Shown here piece by piece: positions 14,987 to 22,881 of a stretch of DNA of 41,704 nucleotides. This DNA is from Collinsella sp. (lineage in GTDB: Bacteria > Actinomycetota > Coriobacteriia > Coriobacteriales > Coriobacteriaceae), in NCBI GenBank assembly GCA_031295385.1, contig JAUMOL010000020.1, positions 1 through 41,704 of the forward strand, given 5' to 3'. Each line of letters starts with the position of its first letter. Position 1 is the stretch's first letter. The translations under genes and the position numbers were made by a program. Under the pieces are notes generated by a model. That model worked only from the letters and a program-made list of their open reading frames with translations, searched no databases and was not told the DNA's origin.

Positions 14987-15283
14987 GTCTCAACCTGTGA
15001 TATCTAGGCGGCCAAAAGCGAGTCAGATGTTACAGATCGAGATTTTTGGCTCGGCCTATTCCGTTTGTCTCGATCTGTAACAGCTAGGACCGAAAAATTC
15101 AGCTAGTTGTTACAGATTGAGATTGAGAGGATTGACCTGTGCATTCATCTCAATCTGTAACATCTAGACGTCCAAAACCGGTCTAAGTGTTACAGATTGA
15201 GACAATTCGGCGGGTCTACCTTGTTTGTCTCGATCTGTAACGGTTGGGACTTAAAAACTCGGCTACGTGTTACAGATCGAGAC
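14987..15283. repeat. Palindromic repeat array A (four 57-bp units)
   Basis: Units start at 14987, 15067, 15147 and 15227, exactly 80 bp apart. Each is an imperfect palindrome: a left arm near GTCTCGATCTGTAACA and a right arm near TGTTACAGATCGAGAC, around a loop with a CTAG-type inner pair and an A-run. The 23-base spacers resemble each other and alternate between two types. The array fills the gap between the convergent DeoR and GntR genes and contains no gene. Confidence 0.95.
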
Positions 15284-15298
15284 AAAAGAAAAAGAACA

Positions 15299-16018
15299 TT
15301 AGGACTTGAAAATAAAGTTTTGATAAGGGATTCGCCCAGTTAAGACGGTGCGGCAGACAATTGAGATCAGTTTGCCTCCGGAGTCGTAAGCATAATGAGT
15401 CAGTTCGATGACCGGAAGTTTTGCAACACCATAATTACTGGCTTCGGAATCGCTAAGCTGACGTGCTCTATAGCTTTCCCTAACAGATTGGATAGACTTG
15501 GACAAGCCGTCCATGATTCTGCTAAATGCCTGAAAATCTAACTGGTTATTCGGAACGCGCGACTTTGAAATGAAGAACGTATCAGCGCCTATGAAGCTGC
15601 CTTCAAGTTCGTAGGTCAATTCAAGACGCTGAATTTCATCGCGACTTTGACATCCAAATTGTTGGAGCATCATTACGGAAATTGGACGACCTGATGTGAG
15701 GCCGCCGAAATGTTTGGTGATGGCATCCGGATCAACGCCATCGCAATGGCTTGCAAAGTCAAAGTCTAAAAGTGAATTGAGCTCGCTAACGCGTTTCGGT
15801 GCAACAAACGATCCCTTACCTTGGATTCGATAGATACTTCCACGACGCTCCAGCTCACTCATGGCAAGTCGGACGGTTGTTCTGCTTACGGCGTATTCGT
15901 CGCAGAGTTCCATTTCTGTCGGAAGTTTATCGTCTGCTTGATATTCATCGACGATCTGCTTGAGCAGCGCGTCGGTGAGCTGTAAATAGAGTGGCCGTTT
16001 TTCGTGTGTATCGAGCAT
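15299..16018 (-). CDS. GntR-family (HutC subfamily) regulator
   Basis: A 239-residue repressor-type protein. The winged HTH occupies the first 75 residues: RPLYLQLTDALLKQIV, ADDKLPTEMELCDEYAVSRT and VRLAMSELERRGSIYRIQGK. The UTRA ligand domain runs from about residue 90 to the end, with QRLELTYELEGSFIGADTFF and SIVCRTVLTGRIPYQNF. It is the last gene of a leftward pair with the DUF7916-like gene (54 bases between). The start at 16018 has GAGG seven bases before it; one six codons earlier is possible. The 18-bp palindrome at 17058 in the divergent promoter region is its likely target. Confidence 0.85.
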   Translation of the reverse strand: MLDTHEKRPLYLQLTDALLKQIVDEYQADDKLPTEMELCDEYAVSRTTVRLAMSELERRGSIYRIQGKGSFVAPKRVSELNSLLDFDFASHCDGVDPDAITKHFGGLTSGRPISVMMLQQFGCQSRDEIQRLELTYELEGSFIGADTFFISKSRVPNNQLDFQAFSRIMDGLSKSIQSVRESYRARQLSDSEASNYGVAKLPVIELTHYAYDSGGKLISIVCRTVLTGRIPYQNFIFKS

Positions 16019-16090
16019 TAGAGCCTCAGTTTGCATGTTGGTTATACCTGATGGTTGCCTCAGTCGGGATGTAACGTGGGCAAGGTAACC

Positions 16091-17011
16091 TTAACGTATC
16101 ACAGAGCGGCTCAGCATGACGATCTGATGCCTGTATCCACGAAGGGCTTGTCCGAGCGTGAAGATATTCTGGGGCAGGCAAATACCGTTCATGGAGTCCC
16201 CGATATGTTGGAGGTCAGCGCCGGCTGCTTTTGCTGCAAGGCCTATTTTCTTAATGGTCTCGCTGTCGCAGGAGTCTTGACTCGTCCCGTTCGCCGCCAT
16301 GACGAGAACCTTATCTTCAATTGACTTGCCTACGTTGTGGGATCGTACAAAGTCTACGATGGCGCGCAGGTCTGCTTCTTGGAAGCAAGGGACGGTGTAG
16401 GGGGCGGGCACGAGAAGGATATCGACGCCGAGGTCAACAAACTTGCGCGCAATTTCGAGCGTCATGACAGGTTCCGCAACGCCCGCTCCATGCATTTTTC
16501 CGGCTATGACCAGGCCATTGAAATGCTCTTTGGAGAGTTTAATCGAATGGGCGATTGCATCGTTGGAGACGCCGGTTCCAGGGTTGCCCGTCAGGCAGAT
16601 AAAATCAAATCCGAGTTCGTTAGCCTTTTCTAAGGTCTTGGGAGAGACGCGACGACCCATGGGGATTTCCGTTCGGGATTCAGACATCTCTGCCTCGTTA
16701 TCAACTGGCTCCAGATTGACGCCAATGGGCCTTCCGCATGCTCGCTTCACCCAAGTGACCGGGTTTTCATTGAGATCATCTGGAATACCGGCAATAACTG
16801 GATCGAACACATCGAGCGCGTTGAACAGAAGCAGGTCGGCACCTGCGGCACGTTCGATTTCTGCATTAGTAACGCCGCCGAGAAATTGGGAAGAGGGTAC
16901 GTTTTCCGCCATGATGGTACGTCCCTCGGAAGCCAGAATTGCCTGCTTTAGATCCATGGGTGACGTGGCGGCAAAATCGGATGCGGACATGTTCAGTAAT
17001 CGTTTGGGCAT
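16091..17011 (-). CDS. DUF7916-like protein, probable TIM-barrel enzyme of unknown reaction
   Basis: A 306-residue cytoplasmic protein. Its start (MPKRLLNMSASDFAATSPMD) and segments such as KQAILASEGRTIMAENV, AEIERAAGADLLLFNALDVF, GFDFICLTGNPGTGVSNDAI and VDLGVDILLVPAPYTVP show the regular beta-alpha rhythm of a TIM barrel with phosphate-loop-like glycines. I place it, from memory and with moderate confidence, in an uncharacterised family (DUF7916) often found beside PTS genes. AAAGGAAG precedes the ATG. It is divergent from the lactose-family EIICB at 17367 and upstream of the GntR gene, so it probably acts on that transporter's product. The reaction is not known. Confidence 0.6.
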   Translation of the reverse strand: MPKRLLNMSASDFAATSPMDLKQAILASEGRTIMAENVPSSQFLGGVTNAEIERAAGADLLLFNALDVFDPVIAGIPDDLNENPVTWVKRACGRPIGVNLEPVDNEAEMSESRTEIPMGRRVSPKTLEKANELGFDFICLTGNPGTGVSNDAIAHSIKLSKEHFNGLVIAGKMHGAGVAEPVMTLEIARKFVDLGVDILLVPAPYTVPCFQEADLRAIVDFVRSHNVGKSIEDKVLVMAANGTSQDSCDSETIKKIGLAAKAAGADLQHIGDSMNGICLPQNIFTLGQALRGYRHQIVMLSRSVIR

Positions 17012-17057
17012 TGTTACTTCCTTTGACTAGAACGACAGGCTTGTGACATTGTCTCTA

Positions 17058-17075
17058 ATATTGTTACAACAATAT
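17058..17075. promoter_or_regulatory. Perfect 18-bp palindrome, GntR operator candidate
   Basis: ATATTGTT-AC-AACAATAT lies 47 bases upstream of the DUF7916-like start codon, in the divergent promoter region shared with the EIICB gene. Its composition and size fit a HutC-type GntR dimer, most likely the regulator at 15299-16018. Confidence 0.55.
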
Positions 17076-17096
17076 ATTCAATATGTTATATCCAAT

Positions 17097-17206
17097 CGGT
17101 GAACGGTTGCAAACTTATTGTACTGCTTGGAAAAAATAGCCTTTAGCTGGGAAAACCTTATATTAATCAACTACCGTTCACCGAATAAGTATTTGAATTC
17201 TTGACA
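17097..17206. promoter_or_regulatory. Divergent promoter region with inverted CGGTGAACGGT pair
   Basis: CGGTGAACGGT (17097-17107) and ACCGTTCACCG (17173-17183) are exact inverses 65 bases apart. A TTGACA (-35-like) follows at 17201-17206 in front of the rightward EIICB gene; its -10 is weak. With the palindrome at 17058 this accounts for most of the 355-base gap between 17011 and 17367. Confidence 0.5.
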
Positions 17207-17366
17207 TATCGACAAAGCGGAAAAAGAATTGGTTATGACAAATCGCGCAAATGATATTACATTTCGCACGAGAATGTATTCACATATATACGTGGATACA
17301 AACGGGGACACGACGGTTGAGTCCGGATAAATCGTTGTGTGCCCGGGAATCATGAAAGGATGTGTT

Positions 17367-19061
17367 ATGGACGCTATCGTCAAATTCCTTGAAAAACACC
17401 AGCCCCTCTTCGACAAGATCTCGAGGAACATTTATCTGGTGGCGATCAAGGATGGCTTTCTCTCGAATATGCCAATTGTGCTGTTCTCGAGCCTGTTCCT
17501 TCTTCTTTCGACGCTCCCTGCCTATGTAGGCATCACGCTTCCGCCTGAGGTGCTGGATTTCTTCAATAAAATCTATGCATATACCATGGGACTTCTTGGC
17601 ATTATGGTGGCCGGCACCACGGCGAGCTCACTTGCCAAGTCGATGAACCGCCGCATGCCTTCGGGCAAATCTCTCAACCCCACCTCGTGCATGGTTTGTG
17701 CCATGTGTGGCATGTTCTTGCTATCGGTGACGAACGATGTTGTCTCGATTGGCGGAGCAGATACGTCTGTTTTTGAAACCGGCTACATGGGAACCAAGGG
17801 TTTTATCGCTGCGTTCGTATCCGCATTCTTGACCGTTAATATCTATAAGGTGTGCATTAGCCATAATGTGACGATCAAGCTCCCCAAAGAGGTCCCTGGC
17901 TCTATTGCGCAGAGTTTTCGCGATATCTTTGCGTTTGGGTTTTCGATCCTTGCGTGCGCTTTTATCGATCTTGCGAGCCGTAAGCTGCTTGCTGTGCCGT
18001 TCGCCAATTTGGTATCCGCTCTTATCTCGCCGCTGTTCTCCGCGGTCGACACCTATCCTGGCATGGCGCTTATCGAGGGCGCGGTCGCACTTTTCCAATT
18101 TATGGGCATTCACGGTGCCTCGGTTGTCATGACTCCGATCAATGCTGCGCTCTACGACAATACCGTTACCAATCTTGCGGTTTACCAAGCAGGTGGACAC
18201 CCGTCAATTGCTCTCGCGCTGGACTTTACAAACTTCATCGGCGGTCTGGGCGGTTCTGGCTGCACGTTCATCGTTCCTATTATCCTGATCATGTTTATGC
18301 GTTCCAAGCAGCTTAAAGCCATGGGCAAGGCATCGATTATCCCGGTGATTTTTGGAGTTAACGAGCCCGTTCTCTTCGGTATGCCGATTGTTCTCAATCC
18401 CTATATGTTCGTGCCCTTCCTAGCGGCTCCTATGGTCAACGCTATAATCGGTAAGTTTTTCATTGACGTCATTGGAATGAACGCCCCCATGTATACCATG
18501 CCGTGGGCGCTTCCCGGCCCAATCGGTGCATTCCTCACCACAGGTCTTGATGTACGTTCTCTTGTATTGATTGCAGTGCTGTTGGTCGTTGACTTTGTGA
18601 TTTACTATCCGTTCTGCAAGGCGTATGACCATCAGCTTTGTTTGGAAGAGTCTGCAAAGGAGACTGCAGGAACCTCGGATGCAGATGCTATTGCCGCACA
18701 GGAAAATGTCGCAAAAGCTCTCGAGGCGGTAAAGGACAAGGCGGAGCAGATCCGCGTGCTTGTGCTTTGCCAGGGTGCCGGCACTTCGACTCTCTTGGCA
18801 AATGCTCTTCGCGAAGGCGCCGCTGCTAAGGGTATCGATCTGGTTTCTCAGTCCGGTGCGTACGGAAGCCACTATGATACGATGGATCAGTACAACGTGA
18901 TTGTTCTGGCGCCCCAGGCACGCATGTACTATGACGCTATGAAGGCCGATACCGATCGCCTTGGAATTAAACTGCTCACCACAAGGGGCAAGGAGTATAT
19001 CGACCTTACCAACGATCCCGAAGGTGCAATTGACTGGATCGTTCAGGAGCTGGCCAAATAG
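17367..19061 (+). CDS. PTS lactose/cellobiose-family EIICB permease (solo)
   Basis: A 564-residue two-domain transporter. EIIC (residues about 1-430) has ten or so membrane segments, the phrase FMGIHGASVV and the sugar-binding glutamate loop GVNEPVLFGMPIVLNP. A linker rich in Ala and Glu leads to EIIB, with the phosphorylated cysteine in VLVLCQGAGTST (Cys468). It resembles the three LacE-like proteins further on, but PIN replaces the usual proline-glutamate/lysine motif after VV. No hydrolase or EIIA is next to it; LacF (36235) may donate phosphate. The ATG at 17367 has AAAGGA six bases upstream. Substrate is unknown; the DUF7916-like protein is presumably linked. Confidence 0.88.
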   Translation: MDAIVKFLEKHQPLFDKISRNIYLVAIKDGFLSNMPIVLFSSLFLLLSTLPAYVGITLPPEVLDFFNKIYAYTMGLLGIMVAGTTASSLAKSMNRRMPSGKSLNPTSCMVCAMCGMFLLSVTNDVVSIGGADTSVFETGYMGTKGFIAAFVSAFLTVNIYKVCISHNVTIKLPKEVPGSIAQSFRDIFAFGFSILACAFIDLASRKLLAVPFANLVSALISPLFSAVDTYPGMALIEGAVALFQFMGIHGASVVMTPINAALYDNTVTNLAVYQAGGHPSIALALDFTNFIGGLGGSGCTFIVPIILIMFMRSKQLKAMGKASIIPVIFGVNEPVLFGMPIVLNPYMFVPFLAAPMVNAIIGKFFIDVIGMNAPMYTMPWALPGPIGAFLTTGLDVRSLVLIAVLLVVDFVIYYPFCKAYDHQLCLEESAKETAGTSDADAIAAQENVAKALEAVKDKAEQIRVLVLCQGAGTSTLLANALREGAAAKGIDLVSQSGAYGSHYDTMDQYNVIVLAPQARMYYDAMKADTDRLGIKLLTTRGKEYIDLTNDPEGAIDWIVQELAK

Positions 19062-19096
19062 TGGATGCACTTCGTCGTTGATTCGTCGGTGTATGG

Positions 19097-19137
19097 TACG
19101 GCCCCGCAGCTTATTGAGCTGCGGGGCCGTATTTCGT
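19097..19137 (+). terminator. Terminator after the solo EIICB
   Basis: TACGGCCCCGCAGCT (19097-19111) pairs perfectly with AGCTGCGGGGCCGTA (19117-19131), followed by TTTCGTT. Confidence 0.85.
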
Positions 19138-19223
19138 TGAGTATCTAATTGAGACAATGCGCGCAACCGTCGTGAGATCGCATTGGCGCTCTCCGAGTCA
19201 CCGACAAACTGTCTTCCATCTAT

Positions 19224-19619
19224 GTGACCAATTCGCTTTCGGCCTTTAGCCTGCTCGAGGCGCGCGAGGATTGCGAGCTGTGCCCGGTGGGCGGCATGTA
19301 CCGTCGCCGCACCGCCGCCTTTGTGGGCCCCATGGCCGAGGATACCCCGCGCGCACTAGGGATTGACACGGCGTTTATCGGTGCCAACGGCATTCTGGAC
19401 GGCGACGTGTCCACGTCCAACATGGACGAGGGCCGTATCCAGCAGCTCGCCTTTAGCAAGGCCGACTCGCGCTATCTGATCGCCGACTCCAGCAAGATCG
19501 CCAAGCGCGACTTCTACACCTTCTGCCGCCTGGACAATTTGAACGCCGTGGTGTGCGAGCCGGGTATTACCGCCGAGGACCGCACTGCCATCGAGGAACA
19601 CACGCAGGTCATTTGCTAG
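19224..19619 (+). pseudogene. Headless remnant of a DeoR-family regulator
   Basis: 131 codons from VTNSLSAFSLLEARED to EEHTQVIC match the C-terminal half of the DeoR protein at 14103-14867 with few changes (such as L to P after CEL, T to M after VGP). Homology begins abruptly at about 19222, inside the conserved VTNSLS motif. The HTH and first half of the sensor domain are missing and no RBS precedes the open frame. It is a truncated paralogue, unable to bind DNA. The frame is intact and substitutions are modest, so the truncation may be recent, or a sensor-only fragment may be tolerated. Confidence 0.85.
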
Positions 19620-19780
19620 CTAGCGCTGCAGGCGATACTTCTGCCCCCTGCCGGCGCGGGGATTATCGCTTCAATATGACGTGCAGAATGACACATATAA
19701 GTAAAAACACCATTTGTGCGTCAAATTTGATGACGCGTAAATCCGTTTGGGCTACAAGGAGGGGCCATTCTAAGGCAGGG

Positions 19781-21013
19781 TCAGATTCCGTATTTCGCTT
19801 TGATAACTCTTGAGAATGAATCGTAGTCTTCGTAGAGTTCGTCTCTGCTTTCATCTTCGGCGCGGTTCATGCGTTCAAGGAGTTTGTTCTTTGGGGACTC
19901 TTTTGTAATTTCTGACCTGCCGTCGGGTATTGCGGATTGCAAGAATAATTCCAGGGCGTGGACGTCTTTGAGTATGTAGCCCGTCGAACGACCCGCTCCT
20001 GTTTTCTCGATTGCGCTGCAACCAACAAGCTGACTGAGGGTTCGTTTAACGGTTACCTCGCTGATATCGGGGCAGTTGGACTGGATGTCGGATTTCTTGA
20101 TGACGCCGGGTCTCTGTTGAAATAGAGCAGCTATACGTGCTTGCTTCGATATGGGGTGAGTGCCAGATTCAATCAGGGTGTGCTGCTCGAGCTGTCGGTA
20201 GGCCGCCAGGATAGTTCCGAGCATAAAACGTATAAAGGGCACTTCGGTGTTTTGATTTTCATTCCATCCAGTGGAGCTTGCGGAGAGGGCGTTGTAGTAA
20301 AGCGCTTTATTGTCTTCAATGAGACGTTCGATGCTGATGTAACGCGCAACGTCGTATCCAGTCTTTTCGAGCAGCAGCGTTGTGAGGAGCCGGCTCATCC
20401 TGCCATTGCCATCGTTGAAGGGATGAATGCTGACAAAATCGAAGATGAAGCGGAGTGATATAAGGAGGGGGTCGCAAACTTGACGAGATAAGGCGTCGTT
20501 GAGGGACCGACAGGCTTCTTCGATAAGTCCGGGGGTTGCTAGGGCCGAAGGCGGCCTAAAGCGCACAAATCGATTGCCTTGATCGTCGATGGAGATGATT
20601 TCGTTATCGCTATCTTTCCAATGGCCCCCATACGAGATTGCTGTGTGTGCCATGAGGTCACGATGCAACTGCAAAATGACCGATGGCGTTACGGGAATGA
20701 AATCGTGCTGCTCGTGAATAAGCGACAGCGCATCTCGGTATCCAGCGATTTCTTCCTCTGCGCGGGAGCTTGGCTTGGCGGAATACGCCATGATTGCTTT
20801 GAGTCTTTTTTGGGTGGTAACAATTCCTTCAAGTCCGTTGGAGGATTGGGTGCTTTGGATCTTAGCTTCCTCCATAAGGGACGATAGAAGCTCGGGTCTG
20901 ACTTGACCCAGAACAAGCTGACGGCCTTTATGCTCGCGTATCGAGAGGAGAAGGTTGGTGATTGGAGTTGCCTCGAGTTCCGCTGGGACTGTGGTGTAAT
21001 CAAACTGGCGCAT
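19781..21013 (-). CDS. Fic-domain AMP-transferase-like protein with C-terminal winged HTH
   Basis: A 410-residue protein. The Fic core motif HPFNDGNGRMSR (residues 197-208) is complete, with catalytic His197. An N-terminal inhibitory motif of the class II type is present: S-N-G-L-E-G at 58-63, fitting [S/T]xxxE[G/N]. Residues about 290-350 look like a winged HTH (KKSDIQSNCPDISEVTVKRTL, then a Gly-rich wing GAGRSTGYIL). Such proteins usually transfer AMP from ATP to a hydroxyl on a target protein. AAAGGAG lies six bases before the ATG, at the foot of a 33-bp perfect inverted repeat that spans the promoter. The HTH suggests autoregulation through that repeat. Target unknown. Confidence 0.9.
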   Translation of the reverse strand: MRQFDYTTVPAELEATPITNLLLSIREHKGRQLVLGQVRPELLSSLMEEAKIQSTQSSNGLEGIVTTQKRLKAIMAYSAKPSSRAEEEIAGYRDALSLIHEQHDFIPVTPSVILQLHRDLMAHTAISYGGHWKDSDNEIISIDDQGNRFVRFRPPSALATPGLIEEACRSLNDALSRQVCDPLLISLRFIFDFVSIHPFNDGNGRMSRLLTTLLLEKTGYDVARYISIERLIEDNKALYYNALSASSTGWNENQNTEVPFIRFMLGTILAAYRQLEQHTLIESGTHPISKQARIAALFQQRPGVIKKSDIQSNCPDISEVTVKRTLSQLVGCSAIEKTGAGRSTGYILKDVHALELFLQSAIPDGRSEITKESPKNKLLERMNRAEDESRDELYEDYDSFSRVIKAKYGI

Positions 21014-21020
21014 TCCGCTC

Positions 21021-21097
21021 CTTTCAGTATCACGAACATATTTTCGGTATCATAATAACATGAAATGATACCGAAAATATGTTCGTGATACTGAAAG
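21021..21097. repeat. 33-bp perfect inverted repeat at the fic promoter
   Basis: The arm at 21021-21053 (starts CTTTCAGTATCACGAAC) is the exact reverse complement of 21065-21097, with an 11-base spacer AATAACATGAA. Each arm itself carries two GTATCA words about 20 bp apart. On the minus strand the TATTAT/TATGAT -10-like words fall at the centre, and the downstream arm runs into the fic RBS. The layout looks like a double operator flanking the promoter, and the mRNA leader could also fold. Confidence 0.9.
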
Positions 21098-21154
21098 CAA
21101 GGAAAGAGCCGTGCTTTATAGCTGCTTGGAAAGCGCGGATTTGACTATCTAATT

Positions 21155-21291
21155 GTCTCAATCAGTAACGGTTGGGACCGAAAAACTCGGCCAAACGTTA
21201 CAGATTGAGATTGTTTGGATTGGTTCGAACGTTTGTCTCGATCTGTAACAGGTAGGGCCGAAAATCCCTGCTAGACGTTACAGATCGAGAC
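21155..21291. repeat. Palindromic repeat array B (two 57-bp units)
   Basis: Units start at 21155 and 21235 (80 bp apart), with a 23-base spacer. The left flank (ACTATCTAATT) matches that of array A (ACTATCAAATT), so the boundary of the element is conserved. It lies between the 3' end of the GH1 gene and the promoter side of fic, the only one of the four arrays not between convergent genes. Confidence 0.93.
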
Positions 21292-21317
21292 AAACGGCCT
21301 GCCCAGGCCCACCAAAA

Positions 21318-21362
21318 ACAAAAAGGCCGCATGCGAACCCGTGGAGGGATTCGCATGCGGCC
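21318..21362 (-). terminator. Terminator of cassette 1 (GH1 side)
   Basis: GGCCGCATGCGAA (21325-21337) and TTCGCATGCGGCC (21350-21362) form a perfect 13-bp stem. On the minus strand it is followed by TTTTTGTTTTTGG. Confidence 0.9.
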
Positions 21363-21384
21363 GACAGGGGGTATACGGCAAAAG

Positions 21385-22806
21385 CTAGGCCATGAGCAGG
21401 CCGGTCTCCGCGACGTTCTTGTACCAGTACGCGCTCGCCTTGGGATAGCGCTTCTGGGTCTCGAAGTCGATGTAGAACAGGCCGTAGCGCTTGTTGTAGC
21501 CGTTGGTCCAGGAGAACTGGTCCTGCAGCGACCACACAAAGTAACCGTCGACGTTCACGCCGCCGTCGATTGCCTTGAGGATCCATGCAAGATGCTGGCG
21601 CATATAGTCGATGCGAGGGGCGTCGTCGATAAAGCCATCCTCGAAGTCGTCCTTATAGCCCATGCCGTTCTCGGTGATGTAGATCTTCTTGTAGTTGGGG
21701 TAATCGTTCTTAATGCGGAGCAGCAGGTCGTAGAGGCCCTCGGGATAGATGATCCAGTCCCAATCGGTGGTGGGTACGCCTTCGCGCACGCATGACTCGC
21801 CCACGCCCTTGAGGAACCAGCGCGAGGAGCCCTTGTCGCCAGTGCCATTGTGGTTGATGTCGTTTTCGCCCTCGGCGGCACGCAGGAACTGGCACTTGTA
21901 GGTATTGACGCCCAGGCAATCGTTGTAGGGGAGCGCGGCGGTCAGCGCGGCGATGTCTTCGTCGCGAACATCGAGCTCGCCGCCGGCGATATGGGCCAGC
22001 TTGGTCGCAGCCTCCATGGTGTCGGCTGCATAGTGGCCGCGGAAGGTGGCGTCGAGCACCCAGCGGTTGTTGATGACGTCGGCCATGCGAGCTGCCTCGC
22101 AGTCGGCGGCGTTGTTGGGGTCGAGGGGATACTTGGGCTCCAGGTTCTGGACAATGCCGATCTCGCCCTCAAAGCCGCCCTCATGGAAGGCGACGACAGC
22201 CTTGGCGTGGGCCACCATCATGTTGTGCATGAGCTGGAAAGCCTTGTCCAGGCGATACTTCTCGCCGTGCGGCCAGTTGCCGACGATAAAGCTGCCCTCG
22301 GCGGTCGCGGGAATCTCGTTAAAGGTAAACCAGTGCTTGACCTCGGTGAACTCGGTAAAGCAGAACTTGGCGTACTCGACAAAGGCGTCGATCGTCGTGC
22401 GCGTCAGGAAGCCCTCGCCGCCGTTTTGGTAAAAGGCCTCGGGCGTATCGAAGTGATCGAGCGTGACATAGGGGATAACGCCGGCTTTGTTGCAGGTGGC
22501 GAAAAGCTCGTGATAGAAGGCAACGCCCTCGGGGTTAATCTCGCCAGTGCCGTTGGGGAAGATACGGCTCCAAGCGATGGAGACGCGAATACCGTTGATG
22601 CCGAAGCGCTGGCACAGGTCAATATCGACCGGGTACTTGTTGTAGAAATCGCTTGCGGGATCGGGGGAGAAGCGACCCTGGGCTGCCAGGAAATCGTCCC
22701 AGGGCACTTTGCCCTTGCCGTGCGTACGGGTCTCGCCCTCAACCTGGTAAGCAGCGGTGGCGCCGCCAAACACAAAGCCGTCGGGGAACTGCATGGGGTT
22801 GGTCAT
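21385..22806 (-). CDS. GH1 6-phospho-beta-galactosidase, LacG-like (cassette 1)
   Basis: A 473-residue GH1 hydrolase. Acid/base Glu164 is in TFNEI and nucleophile Glu379 in ITENGM, four residues later than in LacG of lactic acid bacteria. The phosphate-binding set Ser, Lys, Tyr is in DQFSWTNGYNKRYG, and the Trp after the Ser is the residue associated with galactoside rather than glucoside specificity. Unlike its paralogues it has LDHFDTP instead of LHHFDTP. It should cleave 6-phospho-galactosides imported by the EIICB encoded 75 bases upstream in the same leftward operon. A hairpin separates the two. Confidence 0.88.
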   Translation of the reverse strand: MTNPMQFPDGFVFGGATAAYQVEGETRTHGKGKVPWDDFLAAQGRFSPDPASDFYNKYPVDIDLCQRFGINGIRVSIAWSRIFPNGTGEINPEGVAFYHELFATCNKAGVIPYVTLDHFDTPEAFYQNGGEGFLTRTTIDAFVEYAKFCFTEFTEVKHWFTFNEIPATAEGSFIVGNWPHGEKYRLDKAFQLMHNMMVAHAKAVVAFHEGGFEGEIGIVQNLEPKYPLDPNNAADCEAARMADVINNRWVLDATFRGHYAADTMEAATKLAHIAGGELDVRDEDIAALTAALPYNDCLGVNTYKCQFLRAAEGENDINHNGTGDKGSSRWFLKGVGESCVREGVPTTDWDWIIYPEGLYDLLLRIKNDYPNYKKIYITENGMGYKDDFEDGFIDDAPRIDYMRQHLAWILKAIDGGVNVDGYFVWSLQDQFSWTNGYNKRYGLFYIDFETQKRYPKASAYWYKNVAETGLLMA

Positions 22807-22840
22807 GAGTCATCCTTTCTGTGGGATACGAATAGGGAGA

Positions 22841-22867
22841 GGTGCCCGAACTGGGGATCCGGGCACC
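22841..22867 (-). other. Intercistronic hairpin between EIICB and GH1, cassette 1
   Basis: GGTGCCCG (22841-22848) pairs with CGGGCACC (22860-22867). There is no T-tract, so it is more likely an mRNA processing or stability element than a terminator. It lies between the EIICB stop and the GH1 start. Confidence 0.6.
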
Positions 22868-22881
22868 AACAGAGGGAGGAA

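Noticed and set aside
19224..19619. A functional small DeoR-type protein
   Set aside because: No HTH, no RBS, and homology to the full regulator starts abruptly within a conserved motif; treated as a pseudogene.
21021..21097. Rho-independent terminator
   Set aside because: The inverted repeat lies upstream of fic in its promoter region, has an AT-rich centre with -10-like words and no terminal T-tract.
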